From NCBI GenBank assembly GCA_948567375.1, contig OX419756.1, forward strand, positions 32,936,333 to 33,000,332: a stretch of 64,000 nucleotides of DNA, written 5' to 3'. The position numbers and the translations under genes were made by a program. Each line of letters starts with the position of its first letter. Position 1 is the stretch's first letter. This DNA comes from Lunularia cruciata. Taxonomy: Eukaryota > Streptophyta > Marchantiopsida > Lunulariales > Lunulariaceae. This document shows positions 1 through 11,712 of this stretch, piece by piece. The notes below the pieces were generated by a model. That model had not been told where the DNA came from. It did not search any database and saw nothing but the letters and a program-made list of their open reading frames with translations.

Positions 1-308
1 CATATAAGGCCCTTGAGAAGCTTCTCAAGAATCTTTCTTGAGCCGCTTTCTTGGAGTGCAAGCCAAGTTAACTGGGAAGTTTCTCAAGAAGCTTTCCTCT
101 AGAAGCCACTTACTTGGCGTGTAAGCTTAGCTAGTTGGAAGCTTTAGAAGCTTCCTTCTAGAAGTTACCTACTTGAAGTGCAAGCTAAACTAGCCAAGAA
201 GCTCCCCAAGAAGCTTCCTAAATACTTCTAGAATATTCTAGGCTAATTTTTCTTATTTGCTACTTTGTTAGCCCTATTGACTTTGTCTCTAAAGTCCATA
301 TTGTTATA
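1..308 (-). repeat. 3' LTR of element A (truncated by window start)
   Basis: Matches 14158-14452 base for base with scattered differences. The first ~117 bp of the LTR lie outside the window. Just inside the LTR is a purine-rich tract on the minus strand (AGTGGGAGAA, around 310-321), the expected polypurine tract for plus-strand priming. The LTR is rich in AAGCTT-type tracts. Confidence 0.85.
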
Positions 309-923
309 TATTCTCCCACTGCTAGTTGGTGATGTCCTTGTTGCTAGTGAAGATTTAAACTCTTGGATGGCCAGTTGTGTATTCTGGAGATGAGAAAGAG
401 GTTCCCATGTGGCATCATGAAGGGGATACACTTTCCAAAGGACCTTATACTCCGTATGTTGTCAACGGCCTTGTTGAATATGGTGACGTGCAAGGATATG
501 ATCAACTTTGTACTCCTCATGATCATTGATAAGGATAGGAGGAGGGTGAAGTTGGACTCAAGAGGAAAAAGAAGAGGGGTTAGGAACAAAGGGTTTCAAC
601 TTGGAAATATGAAAGACAAGATGGATGCGCATATAACAAGGCAAGGTAAGTGGATAAGCAACAAGAGAGAAAATTTGGGTGATATCAAAGGGTCCTATCC
701 AATTAGGGGTGAGTTTACAAACTTTGGCATCAAGTGGAAGAGGGAGGTTATTGGATGAGAGCATGACCTTATCACCAAGTTGAAAGTTGAGATCGCGGCA
801 ATGGTGATCTGCATATTGTTTCTGCCAATTTTGAGCAACAAGGAGATGAGATTTGGCTTGTTCAAGGGATTGGGAGATGGTGGTCAAGAAGGTAGAAGTA
901 TGAGCGACATGAGACGGTGTCAC
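243..923 (-). pseudogene. Element A: integrase C-terminus and chromodomain
   Basis: Minus-strand frames give the integrase C-terminal GPY/F-like module (AQNWQKQYADHHCR, then LGDKVML and WIGPFDI, about 558-790). A chromodomain follows (VYPLHDATWEPLSHLQNTQ, about 344-430). In chromoviruses the chromodomain targets integration to marked chromatin. The two pieces are in different frames because of indels. The same residues occur in element B at 8380-8930, where the chromodomain is more continuous. The upstream join to the integrase core is broken by the insert at 916-4030. Confidence 0.8.
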
Positions 924-2098
924 GGGGTTTTATCCTTGAGAGTGCACCGGGCACCTGGCTACTCATGCTTAGTTGCGATTGGTGTCAATGACTTGAGTCT
1001 TCCCAAAGTTTGATATTCTCTTCCTATTTTGGTATAGCTAGCAGGCTTGTTCCAATAGGTCAGGTTGTTCTAATTGTTCCTAGGGTAGATTTCTCCTAAG
1101 GTTTGTATGTTGGATCTTGTAGCCTAAAGTTGATCTATAGTGTTCAATTGTGTTTGGCTATGTTTTGCCTTGTAGCTCTATTCCTATAAAGTATCAATTT
1201 CAGTTCTCTTTTATGTTTGGGTCTATGGGATTGGCTCTTGGCTCAGATAGATTCCTAAGACGGCTCTGGTGAGACTTGTGAAATAACCACAAGCAATTAA
1301 TGGTGGTCAAACCCGGCTGTATCGATCACTGAACTGTGCAATCATATAGACTGGACCAAGAGCTCCTAAATGCAGCCCTTCCCTTGACAACATCCATAAT
1401 TCAGAGTACATTTATCTGTTCACAAATCATCCTCTTCAACCAGTCATACAGCTATAAGTCAAAAAAGACAAACAACTCTTTCCTATGGAGTGACCATTCC
1501 TAATTTATCACCTGGGCAACCAAGACATTCCAGCTAAGCATCCAAACTTGCCCAATGACATGCATACAATCTTCTCAACTACTTCTCTTTTATCAAACTC
1601 TCACTCACCACTCAGCATTCAAAGCCTCTCCTTCTTTTCTCTCTGCCCTGTCACTTCAGCATCAGACCTTCACATCACCTTCAAGAAAATGGCTTCTCTA
1701 TCTTCTGCCCAGCATCAGCCATTCCCTAACCTTTGAGAGCTGCTCTATCATCTCCAGCTCTCTTGGTCCTCACTGTAAAGCTCAAAAATTCTCTGTCTAT
1801 CTCTCTTAGTTCACTCTCAACCTTCACAACAAAATTTTGAAACTACTCCTTTCTGTCCAGTCTAGCCCATTACCTATGAAATTCCCTTCCTTTCTTCACT
1901 CCTTGTCCTAGTTCTTGTCCAGACCAGCCAACAACAAACTTCAAAATACTCTCTCTCACACACACCTCCACTGTCCAGGGCAACCCTTGATTTTCTCCTC
2001 CTTTATTGTTCCTGTCACAGACCAGATTTCATTCAAAGCATTCTCTAGGCTCTTTGGTTCAATCGGAGCCCTTCCTAATTGATTATCTTCCCCTTTTC

Positions 2099-2610
2099 CT
2101 CTGTCCTCCTATCACAACAGCAATCATCAACTTTCAAAATTTGCTCTCCTCTGTCTAGCTCTGTCACAGTAGCAGTCATCAACTTTCAAAATTTGCTCTC
2201 CTCTGTCCAACTCTATCACAACAGCAGCTCTTACACTTCTAAATTTGTTCCTCTGTCCAGTTCTCTCGTAGCAACAACTCATCAACTTTCAAAATTGCTC
2301 TCCTTTGTCCAACTCTCTCACAGTAGCAAATCATCAACCTCTTGATATTTCTCTCCTCTGTCCAACTCTCTCACAACAACAAATCATCAACTTTTGAAAT
2401 TGCTCTCTTGTCCAATTCTCTCACAGCAGCAGCTCATCAACTTTTGAAATTGCTCTCCTCTGTCTAACTCTCTATCATAGCATCAAAATCTTCAATTTTT
2501 GAAATTGCTCTCCTTTGTCCAACTCTCTCATAGCACCAAACCCTCAATTTTTGAAATTGCTCTCCTCTGTCCAACTCTCTCACGGCAGCAATTCATCAAG
2601 TTTTGATATT
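2099..2610. repeat. Minisatellite, about ten ~52-bp units
   Basis: Degenerate tandem units of about 52 bp. Each has CTGTCCAACTCTCTCACAG, then a CAGCA tract, then CATCAACTTTTGAAATTGC, then TCTCCT. About ten copies are readable, with 5-20 % divergence. It lies inside the pyrimidine-rich insertion of element A. Confidence 0.8.
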
Positions 2611-2685
2611 ATATCCTCAGATTTGTCCAATGCAAAATCTCTCAAAAATTCCTTCACTTCTCACTTCTCTATCCAAGGCAAAATC

Positions 2686-3000
2686 CAGCACAAAATCTCC
2701 CAATTTTCCTTCTCTTCTATCCAATATTGTTCTCTCAAATTACTCCTCTTCACTTCTCTGTCCAATTTTGTCCAAGGCTCTGTCCAGCACAACATCTCTT
2801 GAAACTCCTTCCCACTCTCTTCCTTCTCTGTCTAGTTCTCTATCCGGCACAAAATCTCCCAATTTTCCTTCTCTTCTATCTAGTATTGTTCTCTCGAATT
2901 ACTCCCTTTCCTTCTCTATCCAGTTCTGCCCAAGGCTTTGTCCAACACAATATCTCTTGAAACTCCTCTTCACTTCTCACTTCTAGGGCAAGCTGCAAAA
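2686..3000. repeat. Two-copy tandem repeat, period ~159 bp
   Basis: The block AGCACAAAATCTCCCAATTT at 2686 recurs at 2845 as GGCACAAAATCTCCC. The following ~150 bp also match (CTTCTCTTCTATC, ATTGTTCTCTC, CAAGGCT, CACAA, ATCTCTTGAAACTCC). It is another tandem duplication in the same pyrimidine-rich insert. Confidence 0.7.
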
Positions 3001-4118
3001 CTTTTGTCTCCTCTGTCCCAATCCAAGGCTTCCTAAAATTCAGAAATACTCTCTTCTCTTCCTGTCCAAACTCTCCAATTCCCCTACACAACCAGGTCCC
3101 CTTCCTTCAAAAATCTCTCCTTGTAGCCACTTCTCTCAAAAACTCCTTTCTCTCAATTTCCCTTCTACCCTCCCTCTGTCCAGACTCTTAAACTCTTGCA
3201 CAGCCAGGTCTCTTCTCTCAAAATTTCTTTTTTGCAGCCCTTCTCTCAATGTCCTTCCTTTCAATTTCCTCTGTCTATACTCTTCAGTTCCTGCACAACC
3301 ACTTCTTCCCATCTCCCAAAAAACCTTTTTTTCAGTTCCTGCACAGGCCAAGCTCTTAACTCTAAAATTTTCCCTTTGCCTTCTCCTCAGCCCTATGCCT
3401 CCCTGCAAAAATTTTCTCCTGCCCCTAAGCCTTCGAAGTCCTCCTCCCCAAGCAGCAAGCCTCTCCAAGCATATCCCTCTCCTTTGCCCTGTCACCACCA
3501 AACCATTTCAAGGCATTTTCTTCTGCCTCTGTCCACTTGAAAAACCTTCTTAGCAACTTTGTTACTACTCAACACGGAAAATCCCAAAATAGCTCTTTTT
3601 CTCAAAGTGTTCCAAATAAACTCTCTAGAGCCTTTTTCTCAAATTTACTAAATGAAACACTCTCATAAGACTAATTTGCTCAAATGGCACTAAATTGTAA
3701 TACTCCCAAAATCCATTAACATAAAAAAAATCCTGAGCTTGTGTAACATAAATTTAAGCTCTGAGTTGGTGTAGCACAAAGAAACTCCTGAGCTCATGCA
3801 TCATTTTTTAAACCCTCTGAGGTCTTGAAACATAAAAGGACTTCTGGGTTTACTCAACCCTTGAAACTTCCCCAAGTTTATGGCAAAACACAATAACATC
3901 CGACTTTACAATGGCATGAAAGATATTCCCAAGATATAATAACATAATAAAATACCAAAGTCATTGTAACATAAAGTCAAAAAAACTCTCCCACCAAATG
4001 CACCAATGGTTCATGTAGATTATTTTCCCTACGACATTGGAGGAGGAGCAAGAAGAGAATTTGGAACAAGTGGGTCTTGGCCAAAATTGAGAAACAAAGG
4101 AGAGAATCCAATGCTTGC

Positions 4119-4757
4119 CTATTTAGAATTGTTGTATACAATCTCTCTAGTTGCAAGACATTCATCCCAATTGGTATGATTAATGTTGAAAAAGGCATGA
4201 AGCATATCTTCTAAGGTGCAATCTGCATATTCAGTTTGTCGATCAGTTTGAGGATGATAGGTTGTGGACAAAGCAAACTTGGTGCCAAGTATTTGGGAGA
4301 GTGCTTGCCAAAACTTTCCAGTGAAGCAAGGATCAGGATCAAAGATGCATACACATGCCATCCCATGATGCTTGAATACATTGTCAAAGTAGAGTTGCAC
4401 CAAGGTTGGAGCATCCACAGTATCAACCATTGGTGCCAAATGGATTTGCTTACTAAGCTTATCCACAAACACCACAATTGTTATTGCCATGTGACCTTGC
4501 TTTGTCTTGGGCAAGGAGGTGATAAGATCTAAGCTCATATGTTCCCAATGAGTAGTTGGAATGAGGAGTGGCTGAAGGAGTCCAGTTGGCTTTTGGTTAC
4601 TAGCCTTGTTGCATTGATAACTCTCATACGATTGGACAAAATCTTGAACATCTTGAGGCATGTTGGGCCACCACCATTGGCATTGGAGGGTACCCAAGGT
4701 CTTATCTACACCCATGTGACAAGCTATTGGTAAATCATGGGCTTCTTGAAGGCGCAC
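4119..4757 (-). pseudogene. Element A: integrase core
   Basis: A 212-residue minus-strand reading frame covers the zinc-binding and DDE regions of a Ty3/gypsy integrase. It has a His-His pair (HDLPIACHMGVDKT), a damaged CxxC (SYESYQCNKAS keeps one Cys), SLDLITSLPKTKQG with the first catalytic Asp, FDPDPCFTGKFWQAL with the second, and HPQTDRQTEY followed by LEDMLHAF around the third acidic position. Loss of one zinc Cys suggests decay. The integrase C-terminus is displaced about 3 kb to the left by the insertion at 916-4030. Confidence 0.85.
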
Positions 4758-4883
4758 AAGTTGGAGATCACCTTTGGTTGGAACTTAGATCTGGTCTTCC
4801 TTGAAGGAGAAGGTGTTGTACTCCTTGTTGCATGTCTTCTGATGACCATGTACCATTTGGAAGAAGGGATCTTGTTATAGAGC

Positions 4884-6108
4884 TTACCAAAACTCATTAT
4901 GGACCTTGGAGTCAATTGACACTATCGTAATAGCTGTCGTGATGAGAGGAAGAGACTTCAAATCAGGTCGTCGTGATGGAGCATCAAGGATGATATGGAA
5001 CCGACCTAGTTTGTACTCAAGTTTGATGTCAAACAATTGGAGTTGCTCCTCCCATTGATGATGGTGATGCTTCATGTGTTCCAAGTGTAAGGTCTGCAAT
5101 AATGGTTTGTGATCAGTTTGCATGATCACTTGTTTCTCCAAGAGATAATGCCTCCATACCTTGGTGGCACAAACCATTGCAAGTTGTTCCCAATCTTGAG
5201 TAGAGTAGTTTCTTTCAGCAATATTTAGTTGGCAAGACACAAAGGCAATGGGATGTAGTCCATTTGGGAATTCTTGTTGCAACATGGCTCCAATTGCAAA
5301 GTTAGAAGCATCAAAATCAACCACACAAGATAGCCTAGGATCCTATGATTGGAAGAATGGGTCTTGAAGACACCATATGTTTCAACTTCTGGAATGCTTC
5401 TTCATGCTTGGTGGTCCATTGGAAGCTCAAGTTCTTCCCCAAGAGGTCAGTCAATGGTGCAGCCACATGAGCATAATAGTGAATGAAACGTCGGTAAAAA
5501 CTGGTTAATCTATTGAATGCCCATACTTTTGTAGCATCCTTCAGAGTAGGCCAATCAGTAATGGCCTTGATTTTCTTCTCTTCCATCTTGACCCCCTCTG
5601 ATGAGATCTTGTGACCCAAGAAGGTAACCTCCTTTTGCCAAAAGGTATACTTTGACTTCTTGCAGTAAAATTTCCATTGTAGTAGTCTTAGGACTTCTTG
5701 CACATGATTCACATGTTTTACCTCTATCATGCTATAGATTAAGATATTGTCCAAGAACACCACCACATACTGATCCAATAGTCCATCCAATAGTCCATCC
5801 AACACCCAATGTATCTGATGTATGAAAATTACTAGAGCATTAGTGAGCCCGAAAGGTAGAACTCTCCACTCAAAATGCTCATACCTTGTGCAAAAGGTAG
5901 TCTTTTGCACATCCTACCTATCAATGAGGATTTTCCAATAGCCATTGCAAAGATCCAACTTGGAAAAATATCGTGCTCCACTCAATTGATCAAGCAAGTC
6001 ATCAATCTGAGACAAGGGATATACATTCTTCACTATTTGCTTATTGAGCCCACAATAATCAATACAAAAACAAAGTCCTCCATCCTTCTTCAGAATGAAT
6101 AGCACCAA
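4884..6108 (-). pseudogene. Element A: reverse transcriptase and RNase H
   Basis: Minus-strand frames give the RT core in order: [33 protein letters not shown] (first catalytic Asp), EWRVLPFGLTNA, then VVVFLDNILIYS, LGHKIS and the thumb. RNase H follows with VDFDASNFAIGAML, QTDHKPLL and a damaged final motif (ILDAPSRR where ADALSR is usual). The active-site pair FLDD is FLDN here (about 5748-5762), whereas element B keeps FLDD. Frame breaks occur near 5912 and 5330. It is non-functional. Confidence 0.88.
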
Positions 6109-6390
6109 TGCTCCCCAAGGAGAGGTACTATGTCATATGAAGTCCTTCTCCAACAACTCTATAAGTGTTATTTGCAACTCCTCCAACACCTTTGGTGAGA
6201 GCCTTGGAGTACTCCTTGGTAATAACTCAATCTTGATGGGCATACCACAATCAAAGGGTAGCCCTTTGGCAGATCATCCAAAAACATGTCCACAAACTCC
6301 TAAACTCTTTGATCAACCATTGCTTGATGAGGCTCTTGGCCTCCTCAGATTGTCCTTGTGCAATCTGCATGATCCACATTGCAAAAACAT

Positions 6391-6630
6391 ACTTATCTTC
6401 CTCCAAAGCATACTCTATGGCTACTTCACTAACAAAATTCCCATCTAGGGACTCATCTTTCTTCAAAGCTTGCTCCATAGCTGCTTCACTAACAAACTTC
6501 CCATCTACGGACTCATCTTTCTTCAAAGCTTGCTCCATGGTTGCTTTCTTGGTAAACTTCCCATCTTGGGACTCATCCCCCTTCAAGGCTTGCTCTATGG
6601 CTACCTTCTCAATAAACTTCCCATCCTAGG
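6391..6630 (-). repeat. Four 60-bp units in element A pol (20-residue protein repeat)
   Basis: Four tandem 60-bp units encode on the minus strand a 20-residue repeat of the type KKDESVDGKFVSEAAMEQAL. They lie between protease and reverse transcriptase in an otherwise continuous frame (6251-6586). The repeat is acidic/lysine-rich and probably helical. Element B has four equivalent units at 11341-11580, so the array predates the A/B split. Confidence 0.85.
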
Positions 6631-6679
6631 ACTAACTATTTTTAGGTGTCTTACTCAGAGGGGCCAGACAACCTAATCA

Positions 6680-6960
6680 GAAATTCTTACCTTGGTGTTG
6701 TACTTGAATTTGTCATCGGGTCCAATCAAATTGAACCTTATGATGTTCAAGTTAAGGTAGTCTTAGAATGACATCATAGTGTAGAGGTGCCACTACAAAC
6801 CTCATACACTCCAAATACTCCTTTCCAATCTTGAAGGTAACAGGATGCAAGGTATGGAATGTAGAACCCTTTCTACCATCCGCCATCATCAATCTACTTC
6901 CAATTATTGGCTTGATAAGAATACATAATTTTTTTGCTACTTATATAGACATGCAATTCT
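6680..6960 (-). pseudogene. Element A: aspartic protease remnant
   Basis: This region matches element B's protease (11713-11960) at nucleotide level, including tracts encoding the IELGI-like and MMADGRK segments. Frames are broken in A. The retroviral-type protease would mature the Gag-Pol polyprotein. The active-site region is near 6960-6975. Confidence 0.6.
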
Positions 6961-7065
6961 TTAAACTTCCAGAATCAATCAAAATCCTACAACCCCAATA
7001 AGATATCATATCTTGCAAGTGAAGCAAACTTGCATAGGTCAAGCCTTCAATCCCACTGGAACTAA

Positions 7066-7742
7066 TCAAGCTCCCAATAGGTAGCTCAAAATCTCCAATT
7101 GGGATTCCTCATTTCCTTGATCATTTTTCTCCACAAACTCCATTTGGACAACTTTTTGAAGTTGCCTATTCTTGAATGGACATTCAACTATACAATGTCC
7201 CAATTGGTGATAATAAAAATCACCACCATTTTGTTGTAGTTTCTCTCTATCTATAGTGCCAAGTGGTCTTTGTTGAATGCCATGAATCTCCATTGGTGTC
7301 GGCTCTTCCATCCGTGTGTAGTGTATCCATAGGTTCTATGGAGTTGAGATCAAGTTGTTGCAACCAAGGAATCAAAACATTCGGCCAACCACATGGCTTC
7401 CTCCAAGTGTTGTGGCTCTTGCATGATTACCTCTAATTTGGTTCTTGACTTCAAGCCCCTCACAAATTGATCCAGAGCTTCACCTTCTAGTATATTTAGA
7501 ATCTGCATGAAGGTGTTTTGGAATTGTGTGATGTAACTTCTTACAGAGCCAATTTGTTTCAACTTTGCCAACCAATCACGTGCAGCTTGTATGGCATTTA
7601 TAGCTTGCAATTGACTAATTATTGCACTCTTGAATTGTACCCATGTTAAGATTGGTGCAACAATTTGTTGTTCAACTTGCTCCACTTGGGATCTCCACCA
7701 TAGCTTTGCTATTCCATCCAATTGGCTAGAAGCCAAGAGCAT
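7066..7742 (-). pseudogene. Element A: gag
   Basis: The minus-strand capsid part (7350-7742) contains LDGIAKLWWRSQ, TWVQFKSAI, FQNTFMQI and LDQFVRGLK, typical of Ty3/gypsy Gag (Retrotrans_gag). A second frame (7066-7311) carries a degraded zinc knuckle, FYYHQLGHCIVECP, in which the first two cysteines are replaced. A frameshift separates the two near 7330. Gag would form the particle and bind RNA. Confidence 0.85.
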
Positions 7743-7925
7743 CTATTTTTGCTTGTCTTGCAGAGATTAGTAGCTTCAAAATAACATTCATAGTCAAACA
7801 CAAAATTCTCTATTGCACCCAAGAGATTCTTGCTTCAAATACCTTGGGTTTAGGGAATCAGATTTGATCCTCTCCTTCTTGAATTGGTACTCTCTCTATG
7901 TGCTCTTATTGTTCAAGATCTCATT

Positions 7926-8325
7926 TGTAAAAGTCCAAGACCGAGGAGAGAAATAAGAGAATGGAAGCTCACATTAGGACACTTGAATGAGGGAAAAAAC
8001 CAAATTCCTAGCATGAGCTTTGGCTTTGGTATTTATAGGTAGCATACAAGGCCCTTGAGAAGCTTCTCAAGAAGCTTCCTTGAGTCGCTTTCTTAGAGTG
8101 CAAGCCAAGTTAACCAAGAAGCTTCCTTCTAAAAGCCATCTACTTGGCGTGCAAGCTAAGCTAGTTAGAAGCTTCTAGAAGCTATTTGCTTGGGGTGCAA
8201 GTTAAGCTAGTCAAGAAGCTTCCCAAGAAGCTTTTTAGATGCTTTTGGAATATTCTGGGCTAATTTGGCTTATTCTCTACTTCTTCAGCCTTACTAACTA
8301 CGTTGCTAAACTTCATATTGATACA
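7926..8325 (-). repeat. 3' LTR of element B
   Basis: 400 bp, starting TGTAAAAG and ending GATACA in plus-strand reading. A minus-strand TATA box (TATAAATA) lies at 8030-8037. It is followed by the polypurine tract AGTGGGGGAA on the minus strand at about 8328-8338. Confidence 0.92.
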
Positions 8326-8369
8326 TATTCCCCCACTGCTAGTTGGTGATGTCCTTGTCGTCATTGAAG

Positions 8370-8930
8370 CTTCAAACTCCTAGATGGCCATTTGTGCATT
8401 ATGGAGGTGAGAAAGAGGTTCCCATGTGGCATCATGATGGGGATACACTTTCCAAAGGACCTTGTACTTTGTATGTTGTTGGCGTCCTCGTTGAATGTGG
8501 TGATGCGCAAGGATACAATCAACTTTGTACTCCTCATGATCATTGATAGAGACAAGAGGAAGAGGAGGTTGGACTTGAGAGGAAAAAGAAGAGGTTTTAG
8601 GAACAAAGGGTTTTAACTTGAAAACATAAAAGACAAGATGGATGCGCATATGACAAGGCAAGAAAAGTTGATAAGCAACATGAGAAACAATTTGGGTGAC
8701 ATCAAAGAGTCCTATCCAATTAGAGGCAAGTTTACAAACTTAGGTATCAATTGGGAGGGGTAGATTACTAAATGATAACATAACTTGATCACCAACTTCA
8801 AAGGTGAGATCACGACAATGGTGGTCTGCATATTGTTTTTGACGATTCTGAGCATCAAGGAGGTGAGATTTGGCTTGTTGGAGAGATTTGGAGATGGTGG
8901 TCAAGAAGGTTGAAGTATGAGGGACCTAAG
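8370..8930 (-). pseudogene. Element B: integrase C-terminus and chromodomain
   Basis: The minus-strand frame 8380-8661 reads through a chromodomain: EEYKVDCILAHHHIQ, then YKVLWKVYP and HDATWEPLSHL. These are the canonical aromatic and TWEP positions. The preceding integrase tail (8661-8930) is readable in pieces. The chromodomain places the family among plant chromoviruses. Confidence 0.82.
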
Positions 8931-9049
8931 ACAGAGGAGGATCTAGGACAGACAGAGAAGAAAAGAATCTAGGACAAGTGGAAAAGTGGACAAGTCTTAG
9001 CCAAAATTGAGTAAGAAAGGAGAAAATCTGGTGCTTGCCTATTTGGAAT

Positions 9050-9900
9050 TGTTGTAGGCATATTTTGCAACTACAAGACATTCATCCCAATTGGTATGGT
9101 GGACATTAACAAAGGCACACAGCATTTCCTCCAAGGTATGATTTGCACGTTCCATTTGTCCATCAATTTGAGGATGATAGGCTATGGACAAAGCAAGCTT
9201 GGTGCCGAGTATCTGGAAGAGTGCTTGCCAAAACTTCCCGGTGAATCAAGGATCACGGTCAGAGATGAGTACATGTGGCATTCCATGATGCTTGAAGATA
9301 TTGTCAATGCAGATTTGTGCTAAGGTTGGAGCATCCAAGGTATCACCGGTTGGTGCTAAGTGGATTTGTTACTAAGCTTATACACAAACACCACAATTGT
9401 TGTGTGTCCTTGCTTTGTCTTGGGCAAGGATGTGATGAGATCCAAGCTCACATGTTCCTATCAAGTGGATGGAATGGGGAGTGGTTGAAGGAGTCCACTC
9501 GGCTTCTGGTTGTTGGTCTTGTTACGTTGGCAACTCTCACACTATTGGACAAACTCTTGAACATCTTGTGTCATGTTGAGCCACCACCATTAGCGTTGGA
9601 GGGTACCCAAAGTCTTGTTCACACCCATGTGACCAGCTATCGGTAAATCATGGGCTTCTTGAAGGTATATAAGTCGGAGATCACCTTTGGCTAGAACATA
9701 GGTCTGGTCCTCATGGAATAAAAGTCCTTCCTTGAAGGAGAAGGTGTTGTACTCCTTGTCACATGCTATAATATGACCATGTACCATTTGGAAAAAGGAA
9801 TCTTGTTGTAGAGCTAACCAAAACTTGTTTTGGACCTTAGAGTCAATTGACACCATTGTAATTGATGTCGTGATGAGAGGAAGAGACTTCAAATCAGGTC
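9050..9900 (-). pseudogene. Element B: integrase core
   Basis: Homologous throughout to element A 4119-4915. The intact stretch at 9590-9892 encodes the start of the zinc-binding module (EAHDLPIAGHMGVNKTLG). The DDE part at 9060-9590 is broken by indels and stops. Confidence 0.78.
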
Positions 9901-11290
9901 ACTGTGATAAGGCATCTGGGATGACATGGAACCAACTTGGTTTGTACTCAAGTTTGATGTCAAAAAATTGGAGTTGTTCCTCCCATTGATGATGTCAACT
10001 CTTCATGTGTTCCAAGTGTAAGGTCTGCAACAATGGTTTGTGATCAGTTTGCATGATCACTTGTTTCTCCAAGAGGTAATGCCTCCATACCTTGGTGGCA
10101 TAAACCATTGCAAGTTGTTCTTGATCTCAAGCAAAGTAGTTTCTTTCAGCCATATTGAGTTGGCAAGACACAAAGGAATGGGATGTAGTCCATTTGGGAA
10201 TTCATGTTGCAACACGGCTCCAATTGCAAAGTTAGAAGCATCAAAATTAACCACATAGGGTAGTTGAGGATCATATGGTTGGAGAATGGATCTTGAAGAC
10301 ACCATATGTTTCAACTTCTGGAATTCTTCTTTGTGCTTGGTGGTCCATTGGAAGCTTGAATCCTTCCCCAAGAGGTCAATCAATGGTGCAGCTACAAGAG
10401 CATAATAATGGATAAATTGTCAATAAAAACTGGCCAACCCATTAAATGTTCATACTTTTGTAGCATCCTTTGGAGTAGGCCAATGAGTAATGGCCTTAAT
10501 TTTCTCCTCTTCCATCTTGATCACCTCCAATGAGATCTTGTGACCCAAGAAGGTAACTTCCTTTTGCCAAAAGGCACACTTCAACTTCTTGTAGTAAAAT
10601 TTCTATTGTTGTAGTTGTCTTAGGACTTCCCACACGTGATTCACGTGTTCTACCTTTGTCTTGCTATAGATTAAGATATCATCCAAGAACACCACCATGT
10701 ACCAATCCAATAGTCCATCCAACATCCAATGCATCTGATCTATGAAGACTGCTGGAGCATTAGTGAGCCCAAAAGGTAGAACCCTCCACTCAAAATGCCC
10801 ATACCTTGTGCGAAAGGTACTCTTTTACACATCATCCCTATCAATGGAGATTTGCCAATAGCCGATGCAGAGATCCAGCTTGGAAAAGTATTGTGGTCCA
10901 CTCAATTGATCAAGCAAGTCAACAATCCAAGACAAGGGATATGCATTCTTCACTATTTGCTTATTGAGCCCACAATAATCAATATAGAAATGAAGTCCTC
11001 CATCCTTCTTTGGAAAAAATAGTACCGGTGCTCCCCAAGAAGAGGTACTATGTCATATGAAGTCCTTCTCTAACAACTCCATAAGTGTTGTTTGCAACTC
11101 CTCCAACTCCTTTGGTGAGAGCCAATAGATTGGTCTACTCACTAGAGTACTCCCTGGAGTACTCTCTGGCAATAACTCAATCTTGAAGGGCATACCACAA
11201 TTGAAGGGTAATCCCTTTGATAGATCATCTAGAAACACGTCTACAAACTCCTGAACTATCTGATGAACCATTGCTTGATGAGGCTCTTTG
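9900..11290 (-). pseudogene. Element B: reverse transcriptase and RNase H
   Basis: Collinear with element A's RT/RNase H. Frames at 10057-10383 (thumb and RNase H start, VVNFDASNFAIGAVL) and 11053-11271 (N-terminal RT) are readable. The catalytic motif reads VVFLDDILIYS on the minus strand near 10663-10695, so unlike A it keeps both aspartates. Several frameshifts separate the segments. Confidence 0.82.
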
Positions 11291-11340
11291 CACTCTTTAG
11301 ATTATCCTTGTGCAATTGGCTTGATCCACACCGCAAAAAT

Positions 11341-11580
11341 AGACTTATCTTCCTCCAAAGCTTGCTCTATGGCTACTTCACTAACAAACTTCCCATCTAT
11401 GGACTCATCTCTCTACAAAGCTTGCTCTTTGGTTGCCTTTCAGGCAAACTTCCCATCTATGGACTCATATCTCTACAAAGTTTGCCCTTTGGTTGCCTTT
11501 CAGGCAAACTTCCCATCTTGGGACTCCTCTCCCTTCAAGGTATGCTCTATGGCTACCTTCCTAACAAACTTCCCATCTTG
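11341..11580 (-). repeat. Four 60-bp units in element B pol
   Basis: Four exact-length 60-bp tandem units (11341, 11401, 11461, 11521). Each carries AAACTTCCCATCT and GGACTC. This is the counterpart of the 20-residue protein repeat of element A, between protease and reverse transcriptase. Confidence 0.88.
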
Positions 11581-11712
11581 GGACTGACTATTCTTAGATG
11601 TCTTACTCAGAAAAGCAAGACAACCTAATCAGAAATTCCTACCTTCGTGTTGTACTTGAATTTGTCATCGGATCTAATCAAATTGAACTTTATGACATTC
11701 AAGCCAAGGTAA

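Larger units (their letters stand above)
916..4030. mobile_element. 3.1 kb pyrimidine-rich insertion inside element A
   Basis: Element B runs straight from its integrase C-terminus to its integrase core (about 8930-9060). In A the equivalent points, about 915 and 4031, are 3.1 kb apart. The left part starts near TGTCACGGGG and reads like an LTR or promoter region. The middle (about 1550-3540) is strongly C/T-rich with minisatellites. The right part (3540-4030) is A/T-rich. No coding domain is recognisable, and the predicted ORFs are low-complexity Ser/Pro/Leu strings. Flanks GAGAC/ACGAC give no clean target duplication. It may be a non-autonomous retroelement. Confidence 0.55.

Noticed and set aside
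363-758. 131-residue plus-strand ORF as a gene
   Set aside because: It is antisense to the integrase C-terminus/chromodomain of element A. The minus strand explains the sequence.
1548-3540. Long Ser/Pro/Leu-rich plus-strand ORFs as proteins
   Set aside because: They come from C/T-rich minisatellite DNA, which is open in several frames by composition.
6391-6630. CRISPR-like array from 60-bp spaced repeats
   Set aside because: It is a eukaryotic context with contiguous tandem units encoding a protein repeat and no unique spacers.
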